A stretch of DNA of 64,000 bases from Bubalus kerabau (taxonomy: Eukaryota > Chordata > Mammalia > Artiodactyla > Bovidae), in NCBI RefSeq assembly GCF_029407905.1, contig NC_073630.1, positions 50,989,001-51,053,000 on the forward strand. Reading direction: 5' to 3'. The position numbers and the translations under genes were made by a program. Below, in pieces: positions 22,768 to 33,191 of this stretch. The notes under the pieces are model-generated. The model made no database searches. It was not told the origin of the DNA and saw nothing but the letters and a program-made list of their open reading frames with translations. The number at the start of each line of letters is the position of its first letter. Within the stretch, counting starts at the first letter, position 1.

Positions 22768-24327
22768 ATTGATTGTCCAGGTGTCCAGTATAACCATATT
22801 TAGGATCAGGATTTTTAAGTAAGAAAATATGAAAACATTAAACCAACTTATGTTCAGGTTTTACCTGTTTGGCAAGATACTGCATAATATCTAACATAAG
22901 GCCAGATTTTTGTATCTTTGTACTGGGGGATGAAGGGAGCATACATTATTTGGTTTTGGTATTCCTCCATAGAAAACCTGCAGGTAGTTTATAATGTTTC
23001 ACTTCAACATTTGCTCCGTTTGGGGTGAATAGAATTAAAAATATTTCTTGAAGACATATGGAATGTAGGTGTGAAGCAATTTTCACTTGATTAACACATT
23101 TCTTGACAGATTCTCAGATTGGTCAAGAAGTGGTAACAATTTTCTGGGAACTGAGAAACGTGTAACGTGAAGGTGATACATGTTCCTAGAGATAGTTCAG
23201 GAAAAGCCCAAGAGTTCTCTGAACTTCTCTTTAAATAACTTGAATTCCTGTCAAAAGGGCTTGACTGAAGAGAATTATTGGAAGTAGATGGTTTAAACCA
23301 ACTTATGTTCAGTTAAAAAACGTTTCCCATCACAAATTAATGCAAATATTAAGACGCTAAATGGAGAGGGTGAGTTTTTCAAAAAGAGAATTTGGTAAAA
23401 AATGTTTGTCTGTGATGTGATGAGCATTGTTAATGTAACACAGTGCATTGCAACGCTTTACTCGGGAAAATAGATTGTTTTGGCTTCTGCATCTCCTGCT
23501 GTCACCTTTGTTGTACATCTGAGTCTCTGGCTTAAAAAGACAGAAGGCAGGAAAAAACCCATTTCCACCCAACAGAATATTCTGCTGCTGCTGGATATTT
23601 TAAAAATCCATCCCTTTTTCATGAACTCTCAAATATTTGTCTGGAGTCAAATTATATGGAAGTAACAGGAGGCAGTTTTTACAAGTACATGGGATATATT
23701 TTCTCATCAAATCTATAAATGCTTTGAAATGAGAGCTTTCTCTAAAGGGTTTTATAGAACTCTTTTCTTTGGAACCAGCTTTGGTGGAGTGTAAAACAGC
23801 TGTAGATTGGTAATTTTGCACATCAAGTGGCTGCAGATTGGTAGAAAAAGAAAGTGGAAAAAGTGAACCATTTTCAAAAGGCGTTTTTAAAAAATTGTTT
23901 TCTTTCTTCCTGCTGGGTGGGTATTGTCACTGATTTGGTGCTAACACCTCTGCACTCTTAGGTGATACATCCCTCCTTCTGATAATTCATGACTGTGAGA
24001 CTAAATCTTTGGTCCAACAGTTCCTTTAACCACCCCATTTTCAAAAATAAAAAAAAAAATGTGTACTTCCTGGTAACTTTGTATTAATTGTCTACAAAAC
24101 TTTGTTTGGGTTTTTCCATGGGAAAACCCCCAAAACCTAAGTAGCTTGGAGTAAACTGTATCAGAGACCCATAGAATTGAATGCAGCTGCATAATCTAGA
24201 TTGTTTTTCTTATTTTTAGTGAAGAGGAGAGAGGGTAGGCAAGTGCGTGGCACATGGACTTTTCAGGTTCAAGGATAGGGAAGATGGTAGCCAATGACAC
24301 ACTGATAGAGCATATATAAGGTTGAGT
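22768..24327. other. Unassigned sequence
   Basis: About 1.5 kb without a recognised gene or repeat. The stretch 23340-23830 is less AT-biased than its surroundings, but no coding signature stands out. Confidence 0.4.
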
Positions 24328-24376
24328 AAGGGGCTTCCTCAGTGATCAATGCAAAGAAATAGAGGGAAACAACAGA

Positions 24377-26374
24377 ATGGGAAAGACTAGAGATCTCTTT
24401 AAGAAAATCAGAGATACCAAAGGAACATTTCATGCAAAGATGGGCTCGATAAAGGATAGAAATGGTATGGACCTAACAGAAGCAGAAGATATTAAGAAGA
24501 GATGGCAAGAATACACAGAAGAACTGTACAAAAAAGATCTTCATGACCCAGATAATCATGATGGTGTGACCACTCACCTAGAGCCAGACATCCTGGAATG
24601 TGAAGTCAAGTGGGCCTTAGAAAACATCACTACGAACAAAGCTAGTGGAGGTGATAGAATTCCAGTTAAGATAAGTTGCTTCAGTCGTGTCCGACTCTGT
24701 GTGACCCCATAGATGGCAGGCCACCAGGCTCCCCCATCCCTGGGATTCTCCAGGCAAGAACACTGGAGTGGGTTGCCATTTCCTTCTCCAATGCAGGAAA
24801 GTGAAAAAGTGAAAGTGAAGTCGCTCAGTCGTGTCCGACTCGTCGTGACCCCATGGACTGCAGCCTACCAGCCTCCTCCATCCATGGGAGTTTCCAGGCA
24901 AGAGTACTGGAGTGGGGTGCCATTGCCTTCTCTGAGAATTCAAGTTGAGCTATTCCAAATCCTGAAAGATGATTCTGTGAAAGTGCTGCACTCAATATGC
25001 CAGCAAATCTGGAAAACTCAGCAGTGGCCACAGGACTGGAAAAGGGCAGTTTTCATTCCAATCCCAAAGAAAGGCAATGCCAAAGAATGCTCAAACTACC
25101 ACACAATTGCACTCATCTCACACACTAGTAAAGTAATGCTCGAAATTCTCCAAGCCAGGCTTCAGCAATACGTGAACCGTGAACTTCCTGATGTTCAAGC
25201 TGGTTTTAGAAAAGGCAAAGGAACCAGAGATCAAATTGCCAACATCCGCTGGATCATGGAAAAAGCAAGAGAGTTCCAGAAAAACATCTATTTCTGCATT
25301 ATTAACTATGCCAAAGCCTTTGACTGTGTGGATCACAATCAACTGTGGAAAATTCTGAAAGAGATGGGAATACCAGACCACCTGATCTGCCTCTTGAGAA
25401 ATTTGTATGCAGGTCAGGAAGCAACAGTTAGAACTGGACATGGAACCACAGACTGGTTCCAAATAGGAAAAGGAGTCTGTCAAGGCTGTATATTGTCACC
25501 CTGCTTATTTAACTTATATGCAGAGTACATCATGAGAAACGCTGGACTGGAAAAAACACAAGCTGGAATCAAGATTGCCAGGAGAAATATCAATAACCTC
25601 AGATATGCAGATGACATCACCCTTATGGCAGAAAGTGAAGAGGAACTAAAAAGCCTCTAGATGAAAGTGAAAGAGGAGAGTGAAAAAGTTGGCTTAAAGC
25701 TCAACATTCAGAAAACGAAGATCATGGCATCCGGTCCCATCACTTCATGGGAAATAGATGGGGAAACAGTGGAAACAGTGTCAGACTTAATTTTTTGGGG
25801 CTCCAAAATCACTGCAGATGTTGACTGCAGCCATGAAATTAAAAGACGCTTACTCCTTGGAAGGAAAGTTATGACCAACCTAAATAGCATATTCAGAAGC
25901 AGAGACATTACTTTGCCAACAAAGGTTCATCTAGTCAAGGCTATGGTTTTTCCAGTAGTCATGTATGGATGTGAGAGTTGGACTGTGAAGAAGGCTGAGC
26001 GCCGAAGAATTGATGCTTTTGAACTGTGGTGTTGGAGAAGACTCTTGAGAGTCCCTTGGACTGCAAGGAGATCCAACCAGTCCATTCTGAAGGAGATCAG
26101 CCCTGGGATTTCTTTGGAAGGAATGATGCTAAAGCTGAAACTGCAGTACTTTGGCCACCTCATGCGAAGGGTTGACTCATTGGAAAAGACTCTGATGATG
26201 GGAGGGATTGGAGGCAAGAGGAGAAGGGGACAACAGAGGATGAGATGGCTGGATGGCATCACTGATTCGATGGACGTGAGTCTGAGTGAACTCCAGGAGT
26301 TGGTGATGGACAGGGAGGCCTGGCGTGCTGCGATTCATGGGGTCGCAAAGAGTCGGACACGACTGAGCAACTGA
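24377..26374 (+). pseudogene. BovB reverse-transcriptase ORF, disrupted
   Basis: Apart from the Bov-A2 insertion at 24668, the only stop seen is TAG at 25658-25660, where the other copies have TTG. The frame then stays open to the natural end at 26374. YADD is kept (25604-25615), but motif A reads IINYAKAFD. The catalytic aspartate codon is changed from GAC to AAC at 25314-25316, which would abolish polymerisation. The C-terminal region is the most complete in the window. Confidence 0.87.
24668..24934 (-). mobile_element. Bov-A2 SINE inserted in BovB (antisense)
   Basis: A dimeric BovA in antisense, with no CTG-triplet run left at the start. The 12-bp duplication AGAATTCMAGTT (24656-24667 and 24935-24946, one mismatch) is BovB sequence. 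The site differs from that of the Bov-A2 in the 15-kb copy, so the two events are independent. Confidence 0.93.
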
Positions 26375-26390
26375 TCTGATCTGATCTGAA

Positions 26391-26580
26391 GGGGCTTCCC
26401 AGGCGACGCTAGTGGTAAGAACCTGCCTGTCAATGCAGGAGACATAAGGGATATGGGTTTGATCCCTGGCTTGATGGTGGCCCACTCCAGTATTCTTGCC
26501 TGAAGAATCCCATGGACAGGGGAGTCTGGTGGGTCACATAGGGTCACAAACAGTTGGACAGGACTGAAGCAACTTAGCTG
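26391..26580 (+). mobile_element. Bov-tA SINE
   Basis: The tRNA-like head GGGGCTTCCCAGGCGACGC is followed by a BovA body that ends ...GACTGAAGCAACTTAGC. Its first nine bases are repeated before the BovB at 24339, consistent with the LINE landing in its 5' end. I found no target-site duplication of its own. Confidence 0.88.
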
Positions 26581-26896
26581 GCACCACACTGTCCCCAGGA
26601 GCTCTTGAGAGCAAATGAACTTAAGTACCACTTTAAATATCTTTTCTAGGATCTGGATCCAGCTATCTCCTCATCTACTCTACAGATCAACCTACCACTC
26701 ATCTGGTACCATTGCTTTCATTGATACTGGATTATCATTCATAAATCCCATTCCTAAAATTGAGTCCAACTGTTGCCCTCACTTGCATCCACCTTGAGAC
26801 TCCCAGAATCATATTTTAAATTTTGAAGAACAGATGTCAATAGTTTTATGAGGTGTTAAAATAACATCATCCCTTATAAGATGTCATATATGGGTC
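26581..26896. other. Unassigned sequence
   Basis: No gene or repeat recognised. A 13-bp word TATAAGATGTCAT at 26875-26887 recurs at 27135-27147 and brackets the next BovA plus about 145 bp of unrelated sequence. Confidence 0.4.
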
Positions 26897-26990
26897 TTGG
26901 AGAAGCCCATGGACAGAGAAGCCTGGTGGGCTACAGTCCATGGAATTGCACAGAGTCTGAACAGGGCATGACTGAAATGACTTAGCATGC
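26897..26990 (+). mobile_element. BovA fragment
   Basis: A truncated BovA 3' half, from GGAGAAGCCCATGGACAGAG to CTTAGCATGC. The 13-bp repeat around it (see 26875 and 27135) might be a target-site duplication that includes a non-SINE 3' extension. Confidence 0.75.
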
Positions 26991-27147
26991 ATGCTTACAA
27001 GGTTTGGTAAGAGCAAAGGAAAACAATATCTGCTTTTACATAAACTTAGAGAAATAGATTGTGTGTATACAAATAAAAGGAAGTTCCTAAATTGTAGCTC
27101 CTTTGTGACTTTTATAAAAAAAAGTGACTTGTTATATAAGATGTCAT

Positions 27148-27355
27148 GCATGCTTATTTGCTCCGTCAGGTTGGGCTCTTTGTGATCCCTTTGACTATAG
27201 CCTGCCAGGCTCCTCTGTCCACAGGATTTTTCAGGCAAGAATTCTGGACTGGGTTGCCATTTCTTCCTCCAAGGGATCATCACTACCCTGGGATTGAACT
27301 GACATCTGTGTCTCCTGCATTGCAGGCGGATTCTTTATCCACTGAGCCAACGGAT
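27148..27355 (-). mobile_element. Bov-tA SINE (antisense)
   Basis: It starts at the palindromic GCATGC end, runs through the antisense BovA body, and ends with an antisense head (GCCAACGGATAGGAACTC region). It is inverted relative to the BovA 160 bp upstream. Confidence 0.85.
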
Positions 27356-28139
27356 AGGAACTCATTAAACTGGGATTTACCTTGGATTTTGAACTAGTTT
27401 CTTTTCCTTTGCCTTGATTAAGCCATTGAGATAATGGATGAAATTTTCATTTAAACTCCCTTTGTGTCTTAGTAATTGGTACTAAACATGTTTTAACTCC
27501 TAACCTGTCCCAGAATCATGGCTTTGGGATGAGAGAGATGAGTATTCAAGAAAGGAAGTCTAGTGATGAGAAAGAACTTCTTTTTCATTCCTAAAAAATT
27601 TCCTGTGTTTCTCTAACAGCTTCTTTTTAAGTAGTGTTCGAACTGATATATGTAGGTTAACAATAACAGCTGTGTACCTTATAATAAATAGTGTTATTCT
27701 GATTTTCAAATCCCAGTACTTTCTTTTGATTGATTTTGATTAAAACTTCATTTTTTCAAATAATGACGTCTTAAAATTATGATAATACAACAATGTACAA
27801 AAATAAAAGTGTCAATCATTCAATAATTTTCCATCCAGAAATAAATATAATTTACATTAAGGTGAAAATCTTTCTTCTCTGCTTTAATTTAGACAAATTT
27901 TTTCAAATTGTGGCTGCTAACTTATTAAGGATGATAATAAGTTAAATTTGTGGGCAAGCATATTAAAACAATGAAATAGAACAGAACAGAAATTCATTGT
28001 ATGTGACATGGGTACAGGTATTGGAAGAAAACTTTGTTTTAGTTGCTTGTGTGTGCATATGTGTAGTGCTTGATGTGAATTTTAGTTAGTGATATAGGCA
28101 ATGGATGGAAGTCAATCTGAATCCAGAAGAACACAACTG
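27356..28139. other. Unassigned AT-rich sequence
   Basis: No gene or repeat recognised. Confidence 0.45.
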
Positions 28140-28301
28140 GTTTGTTGTTCTTCAGTCACTCTGTTGTGTCTGACTCTGCGACCCCATGGACTGCAGCATC
28201 CCAGGCTTGCCTGTCCTTCACTGTCTCCTGGGGTTTGCTCAAACTCATGTCCCTCATGTCCACTGAGTCAATGATGTCATCAACCATCTCATCCTCCATT
28301 G
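28140..28301 (-). mobile_element. BovB 3' fragment (antisense, old)
   Basis: GTTTGTTGTTCTTCAGTCAC leads into the antisense BovB 3' end as far as ACCATCTCATCCTCC. The pentamer tail is replaced by a GTT-rich start, and divergence is higher than in the copies with clean TTCAG repeats. Confidence 0.8.
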
Positions 28302-29007
28302 TATATAATTGGGGTTGAAATGAGATATGATTAGGGAAGAAGGGAAGAGTGATAGAACATGAGAAGAAAACAGGGAAGGAATAGAGATAAAGGAGTTCTG
28401 CTTAAGGATATTGCTGTCTTTTGCCTTAGATTCATTTCTCATGCTAGTTAGCCTCTTCAGATGAGCATTTGAGACATGAGATGGGTAATGAAAATGGGAT
28501 GTACTACAAGAGTAGGGACTGACTTTAAAACAGGTGAAATGAGGAATGGTCTAAGATATATGATTTGAGCATGCTCTTCCCTGCCAAGAACCCTCCTGTG
28601 GAAGATGGCACAATGAAATTCACTCTAAAATTTTATTCCCTTTTAAAATCCATATGAAACGCACATCTATCCTGGTCAGCACACATTTAAAGGTTATCCC
28701 TGCTTGAGCCGTTTCACCTGCCTGGGATTCAGGTTTTCCTTGATGAAACTGAGATGTTGGATGAGATAATCTTAATCTTCACTTCTAATTCTGATATTAT
28801 AGGATTTATATGTGAAATTATCAAGGGAAAAAAGTTGATTTTAATAGGTTTAAAGTGGTAGCAAGTTGAAGGTAAAAACACATGTGTAGCTGGGAATACT
28901 GGAGGTCAGTTCAAAATGGGTTTCCAAATTCAAAACTTTTCCAAGGACTGATTGAAGAGAAGGGAATTACAGTACTAACACCACTTATTCATCCTTTGCT
29001 ATTTGCC
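28302..29007. other. Unassigned sequence with possible MIR trace
   Basis: A weak MIR-like block (CTTGATGAAACTGAGATG, then 'GTTGGATGAGATAATCT') lies near 28738-28775. The rest is unassigned. Confidence 0.35.
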
Positions 29008-29016
29008 ATACTTAGC

Positions 29017-29335
29017 TCCCTGATAGCTCAGTTGGTAAAGAATGGATCTGCAATGCTGGAGATCCTGGTTCGACTCCTGGGTTGGGAAGATCTGCTGGAG
29101 AAGGGTTGGGCTACCCACTCCAGTATTCCTGGGCTTCCCTTGTGGCTAAGATGGTAAAGAATATGCCAGAATGTGGGAGACCTGGGTTCTATCCCTGGGA
29201 TGGGAAGATCCCCTGTAGAAGGGAAAGGCTGGCTACCCACTCCAGTATTCTGACCTGGAGAATTCCATGGACTGTAATGGGGTCGCAAAGAGTCGGTTGC
29301 GACTGAGCGACCTTCACTTTTTTTTTTTCACTTTC
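29017..29335 (+). mobile_element. Bov-tA SINE with two tRNA-like heads
   Basis: It has the same double-head architecture as the element at 3259-3569. Two heads (starting near 29017 and 29132) precede one BovA body and a poly-T-interrupted TTCACTTT tail. The repeat ATAYTTAGC (29008-29016 and 29336-29344, one mismatch) flanks it. Confidence 0.87.
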
Positions 29336-29344
29336 ATATTTAGC

Positions 29345-29460
29345 ACTTCACTATATTTTTCATCCAATCCCCCAAATAATTTCTATAGTGTAGGTGCTAT
29401 TAGCCATGAATCGGGGATACAAGGTAACTCAGTGATTAATTAATAGAGTCAGACAAATTT
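29345..29460 (-). mobile_element. Possible MIR (antisense, very diverged)
   Basis: The order 'TTTCTATAGTGTAGGTGCTATTA', a purine-rich middle, then AACTCAGTGATTAATTAATAG is compatible with antisense MIR. Substitutions are heavy. Confidence 0.3.
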
Positions 29461-29545
29461 AGCATTATCTGCTAGAACTCCCTTACTATTCACTAGCATA
29501 CCCTGCCAAGTAGGCTTCTGAAACATATGTAGGATTAAATTTTAT

Positions 29546-29670
29546 TTAATTTAAATGTTTTGGCTGTGTAGCACAGTTATGTGGGATTTTAGTCCCTAGC
29601 TAGCGATCGAACCCATGCCCATTGCAGAGGAAGAAAAGAGTCTTAACCACTGGACCACCAGCGAAGTCCC
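29546..29670 (-). mobile_element. CHR-type tRNA-derived SINE (antisense)
   Basis: GCGATCGAACCCATGCCC (B box) and 'CCACTGGACCACCAGCGAAGTCCC'-like end identify the antisense tRNA-derived head. The 9-bp duplication AAATTTTAT lies at 29537-29545 and 29671-29679. Confidence 0.85.
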
Positions 29671-29767
29671 AAATTTTATATTGTTGAATCTGTATTGATA
29701 ATCTCAGTATTCAGATTTTTAAAGCATGTAATGTATAATGAGAATATGCAATGACTAGTATAATATG

Positions 29768-30031
29768 TGGAGAAGGCAATGGCACCCCACTCCAGTACTC
29801 TTGCCTGGAAAATCCCATGGATGGAGGAGCCTGGTAGGCGGCAGTCCATGGGGTCGCGAAGAGTTAGACACGACTGAGCGACTTCACTTTCACTTTTCAC
29901 TTTCCTGCATTGGAGAAGGAAATGGCAACCCACTCCAGTGTTCTTGCCTGGAGAATCCCAGGGACGGGGAAGCCTGGTGGGCTGCTGTCTATGGGGTCAC
30001 ACAGAGTCGGACACGACTGAAGTGATTTAGC
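29768..30031 (+). mobile_element. Bov-A2 SINE
   Basis: A complete BovA dimer. The 11-bp duplication AGTATAATATG lies at 29757-29767 and 30032-30042. The right copy coincides with the left flank of the next SINE, so this insertion reused an older target-site duplication. Confidence 0.95.
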
Positions 30032-30043
30032 AGTATAATATGA

Positions 30044-30272
30044 GGGGTTTCCCACATGGTACGATGGTGATGAATCTGCCTGCCAATGCAGGAGACGCAG
30101 GAGACTCGGTTTCTGTATGTTGGTTAGAAAAATCCCCTGGAGGAGAAAATGGCAACCCACTCTAGTCAGTCTTCTTGTCTGGGAAATCCCATGGACAGAG
30201 GAGTCTGGCAGGCTATAGTCCATAAAGTTGCAAAGAGTTGGACATGACTGAGTGACTGAACAGGAGCATGAA
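30044..30272 (+). mobile_element. Bov-tA SINE
   Basis: The tRNA-like head GGGGTTTCCCACATGGTACG is followed by a BovA body that ends ...CTGAGTGACTGAACAGGAGC. The duplication TATAATRTGA (30034-30043 and 30273-30282, one mismatch) flanks it. It is older than the Bov-A2 just upstream, which inserted in its left duplication. Confidence 0.88.
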
Positions 30273-30289
30273 TATAATGTGAAGCATAG

Positions 30290-30530
30290 AGAGTGCAGAG
30301 TCAGAAAGTGTGGGTCTTAATATCAGTTGTATCTTCTCCTAGAGAAAACTTTGTCAAGCTGTATATACCCCTGCCCTGAAGTACAGTTTCTTTATCCTTG
30401 AAAGACACATTAAAATCATTTCTAATAACCTGTTCTGTGTGCCTCAGGATTGTAACTAGGATAAAACAAATGAATCTATTTGGAAACATTCTGTAAATTA
30501 TAAAGCAGTGAATAAATGAATAACATATTA
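30290..30530 (+). mobile_element. MIR SINE (diverged)
   Basis: The sense MIR order is visible: 'GAGTGCAGAGTCAGAAAGTGTG', TTTGTCAAG, 'CAGTTTCTTTATCCTTG', AATAACCTGTTCTGTGTG, then TAAATGAATAAC. Substitutions are many. Confidence 0.5.
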
Positions 30531-31602
30531 CTTAATATATTCTTGGACTTAGCCATTGCCTGAATGGGAGAGGGACTTTATAAAATGTGAAAACTGTTAA
30601 GTTTTTTAATTATAAATTTTTCATCTGCATAAAGAAATAATGAAAACAATATTAATTTTTTAAATGGAAAAGGAGCTACATCACAAACATCCAAGTAAGA
30701 AATGCGGGTCTGAGAAATGTTGCCTGATTGGATGCACTCTTAAGATTAAAAGTACGAATACAGTGAGAATAGTATTCCCTGAAATGGGAAGTTTGAGATC
30801 AGATGACTTGGGCGGATGATGGCAGAAGCAGTTTGATAAAAGAGAAGCAAGATAAAAGATCACCAAATCAAAGCAAGAACTGTTTATTCTCAGAGATGAC
30901 GAGCAATGGCATTTTGAGCACAGAAGATGTGGTTGTTGTTATATGAAAAAAAAAAAAAAATCCATAAAGGCCTTTAAAGCAACAGTGATGTTGTAGGACA
31001 AGAGCAAAACAAGTTCGTGAGTTTTACTGCATGAGGTTTGGAAAAGAAAATCAATGTTTTCTTTATCAAGTGCTAGTTCTCTCTCCTTTGAATTCTGTGT
31101 GAAGTGCTGATCATATGTATAAACCCTTCCCAGGGTTGTAAGAAAGAGATCAGGCTTCAAGTACCTGTGCTGGTGAAAAGATGGGCAAGTTTGAGCTTTT
31201 GCCAACTCAAGGTGAACCTTGCCTTGACTACACTGAATTTAAAAAAATCAAATCTCCAGGGCTAAATTAATTCACATTCAGTAACTTGGAAAATAAGTTT
31301 TAGAATGTGAAAAGCCATGAAACTTTTAAGACGTTTCAATGCAAAATGCTTTGGAGATTAAAAATTGGTATTCATAAGTGAGTGAAAAGATGTCTTAATT
31401 ATACTTCAATGGCTAATAAAAAAGTATTCATTGGCAAACACTTGATTTACTTAGGAGCAAGACAATGACCATAATTCAACTATACCCTTACAGAAATGTC
31501 AAGGCTATTTTATGAAAGACACTGTAGCAGACAAGAAGTAAAGGGTTCAAAAATGCATTGCTCTCAAAGAATAATTTTAATAATTACTGTAAGCCATTTC
31601 AA
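30531..31602. other. Unassigned AT-rich sequence
   Basis: No gene recognised. An A run of 15 sits at 30946-30960, with no flanking duplication seen. Confidence 0.45.
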
Positions 31603-31830
31603 GGAGCTTCCCAGGTGTCACAATGGTAAAGAATCCACCTGCCAATGAAGGGGATGCCAGAGATGGGGTTTCAATCTCTGGGTCAGGAAGAACCCCTAGA
31701 GGAAGAAATGGTAATCCATCCAGTAATCTTGCCTGGAGAATCCAGTGGGCAGAGGAGCCTGGTGGGCTATGGCCCATGGGGTCACAAAGAGCTGGACATG
31801 ACAGAGTCACTGAAGGTGCATGCATAAGGC
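31603..31830 (+). mobile_element. Bov-tA SINE
   Basis: GAGCTTCCCAGGTGTCACAA head, then BovA body with 'GCCTGGTGGGCTATGGCCC' block, ending near AGGTGCATGCATAAGG. No target-site duplication is certain. Confidence 0.87.
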
Positions 31831-31889
31831 ACCTCAGTTACTAATGCAAGTTGTTAAGAGAATAGACCCTAAAGATTTTTATCATAAGG

Positions 31890-32076
31890 AAAACTTTTTT
31901 TCTTTTACCCCAAATTTTGTATCTGTATGAGATGATAGATGTCCACTAAACCCATTGATTGTAATAATCATTTCATGATATATATGTCAAATCATTCTCT
32001 TTTACACCTTAAACTTATGTATAGTGCTGTATGTCAGTTGTATCTCAATAAAACTGAAAGAAAAAAAAGGAAAAAT
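31890..32076 (+). mobile_element. Old L1-like 3' end with A-rich tail
   Basis: The blocks TAATCATTTCATGATATATA, 'TTTTACACCTTAAACTTATG', then 'GTCAGTTGTATCTCAATAAAACTG' and an A-rich tail match a common mammalian L1 3' terminus. Confidence 0.5.
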
Positions 32077-32089
32077 AATTGCAATACTA

Positions 32090-32275
32090 AAGTAGCTCAT
32101 TTATTGAGTACCTCCTATATATACAATTTTCCAAAACATACTTTCTATATACTAATTCTATGTATCAAAACAATACTGATAATTTGATAATACAGTTGTC
32201 TTACAAATGAGAGACCTGAGGCTGGATCCAGGAGGAGTGCTGTGGTTTGCTCAGTTACACAACTGGATTCTGGAA
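32090..32275 (-). mobile_element. MIR SINE (antisense, diverged)
   Basis: 'CTCATTTATTGAGTACCTCCTAT', a central TACAGTTGTCTTACAAATGAG and GACCTGAGGCTGGATCC follow the antisense MIR order. Confidence 0.6.
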
Positions 32276-32337
32276 ATGTCTAAGCAAGTAATCAAAACTT
32301 CTTTAGGTCTTAAAATTATTTTTTCCTTATTCTTTGT

Positions 32338-32429
32338 CACCTCCTCCTCCTCTCCCATTCCTCCTCCTCTGCTTTATATCTCTCCTCCATCCCCTCCTTT
32401 TCTTTCTCCCCTCTCCCTTCTTTTTCATC
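32338..32429. repeat. Pyrimidine-rich CTCC/TCCTCC low-complexity tract
   Basis: About 90 bases of almost pure C and T with repeated CTCCTC words on the plus strand. Read-through gives a proline/serine-rich chance frame. Confidence 0.85.
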
Positions 32430-32514
32430 TGCTTTCAAAGGCAGAAACCCATGGCCTCACAAAGAAAGGAGCAAGCAGGCAGTATGTGGAAAAGGTCCAG
32501 GGTTGAGAGATAGA

Positions 32515-32640
32515 AACCTGGAACACTAGCTTGGCTTCTTTTCTTCAGCTAATGTTTAACTTGAGCAAGTTACATAATCAGTCTGTAAGAGGGACAATGA
32601 AACATGGTAGTCTCTGCATCTGAGCAGTGCATACAGGCAT
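32515..32640 (+). mobile_element. MIR SINE (diverged)
   Basis: The order 'TAACTTGAGCAAGTTACATAA', CAGTCTGTAAGAGGGACAAT and GAGCAGTGCATACAGGCATA matches a sense MIR. Confidence 0.5.
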
Positions 32641-33010
32641 AAAGGCTATTTGAATCATCACATGGAAAACCTTACATTTTTCAAATAGGTCTTAGGGATG
32701 AAAGTAATGGTCTTTATTTTCAAGCCTGGAAGTTAAGATATTGCAGAACTTCTGGGTTCCAGGTTGATGACAGATAATAAAAACTGACAACCTCACAGAA
32801 TCAAATCCTCCAATAATTACAAATGCTGCTTAAAATGAATGTAACTTTAAAAAAAAGTATGGATCACACATTTATTACCAACAAAAAATAAAATTAAAAA
32901 TAAAAAGTCATTGCTCTACTCAGCAAAGCATTCTTATAATTTTCATAAAAATTGATAAATTTTGTTAAAAATTGACCAGACTTTAAATGATTTAGCTGCA
33001 GATATTTATC
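32641..33010. other. Unassigned AT-rich sequence
   Basis: No gene or named repeat seen. Confidence 0.4.
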
Positions 33011-33191
33011 AGTTCAGTTCAGTTCAGTTCAGTCGCTCAGTCGTGTCCGACTCTTTGCAACCCCATGAATCGCAGCATGCCAGGCCTCCCTGTCCATCAC
33101 TAACTCCCAGAGTTCACCCAGACTCATGTCCATTGAGTCAGTGATGCCATCCAGCCATCTCATCCTCTGTCGTCCCCTTCTCCTCCTGCCT
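33011..33191 (-). mobile_element. BovB 3' fragment (antisense, young)
   Basis: Five TTCAG pentamers open onto ~180 bp of little-diverged antisense BovB 3' end, cut at CCTCCTGCC. No certain target-site duplication was found. Confidence 0.9.

Larger units (their letters stand above)
24339..26388 (+). mobile_element. BovB LINE inserted at the edge of a SINE, split by Bov-A2
   Basis: A ~1.8-kb BovB remnant ends in TGATC-type pentamers. The direct repeat AAGGGGCTTCC (24328-24338 and 26389-26399) flanks it. The right copy is the first bases of the Bov-tA at 26391, so the LINE seems to have inserted into the 5' end of that SINE. An antisense Bov-A2 at 24668-24934 arrived later still. Confidence 0.9.

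Noticed and set aside
32338..32506. Proline/serine-rich peptide frame
   Set aside because: It comes from a CT-rich low-complexity tract; both base composition and lack of context argue against a gene.
33000..33060. CRISPR-like or satellite array of TTCAG repeats
   Set aside because: The pentamers are the antisense BovB tail; there are no spacers and the organism is a mammal.
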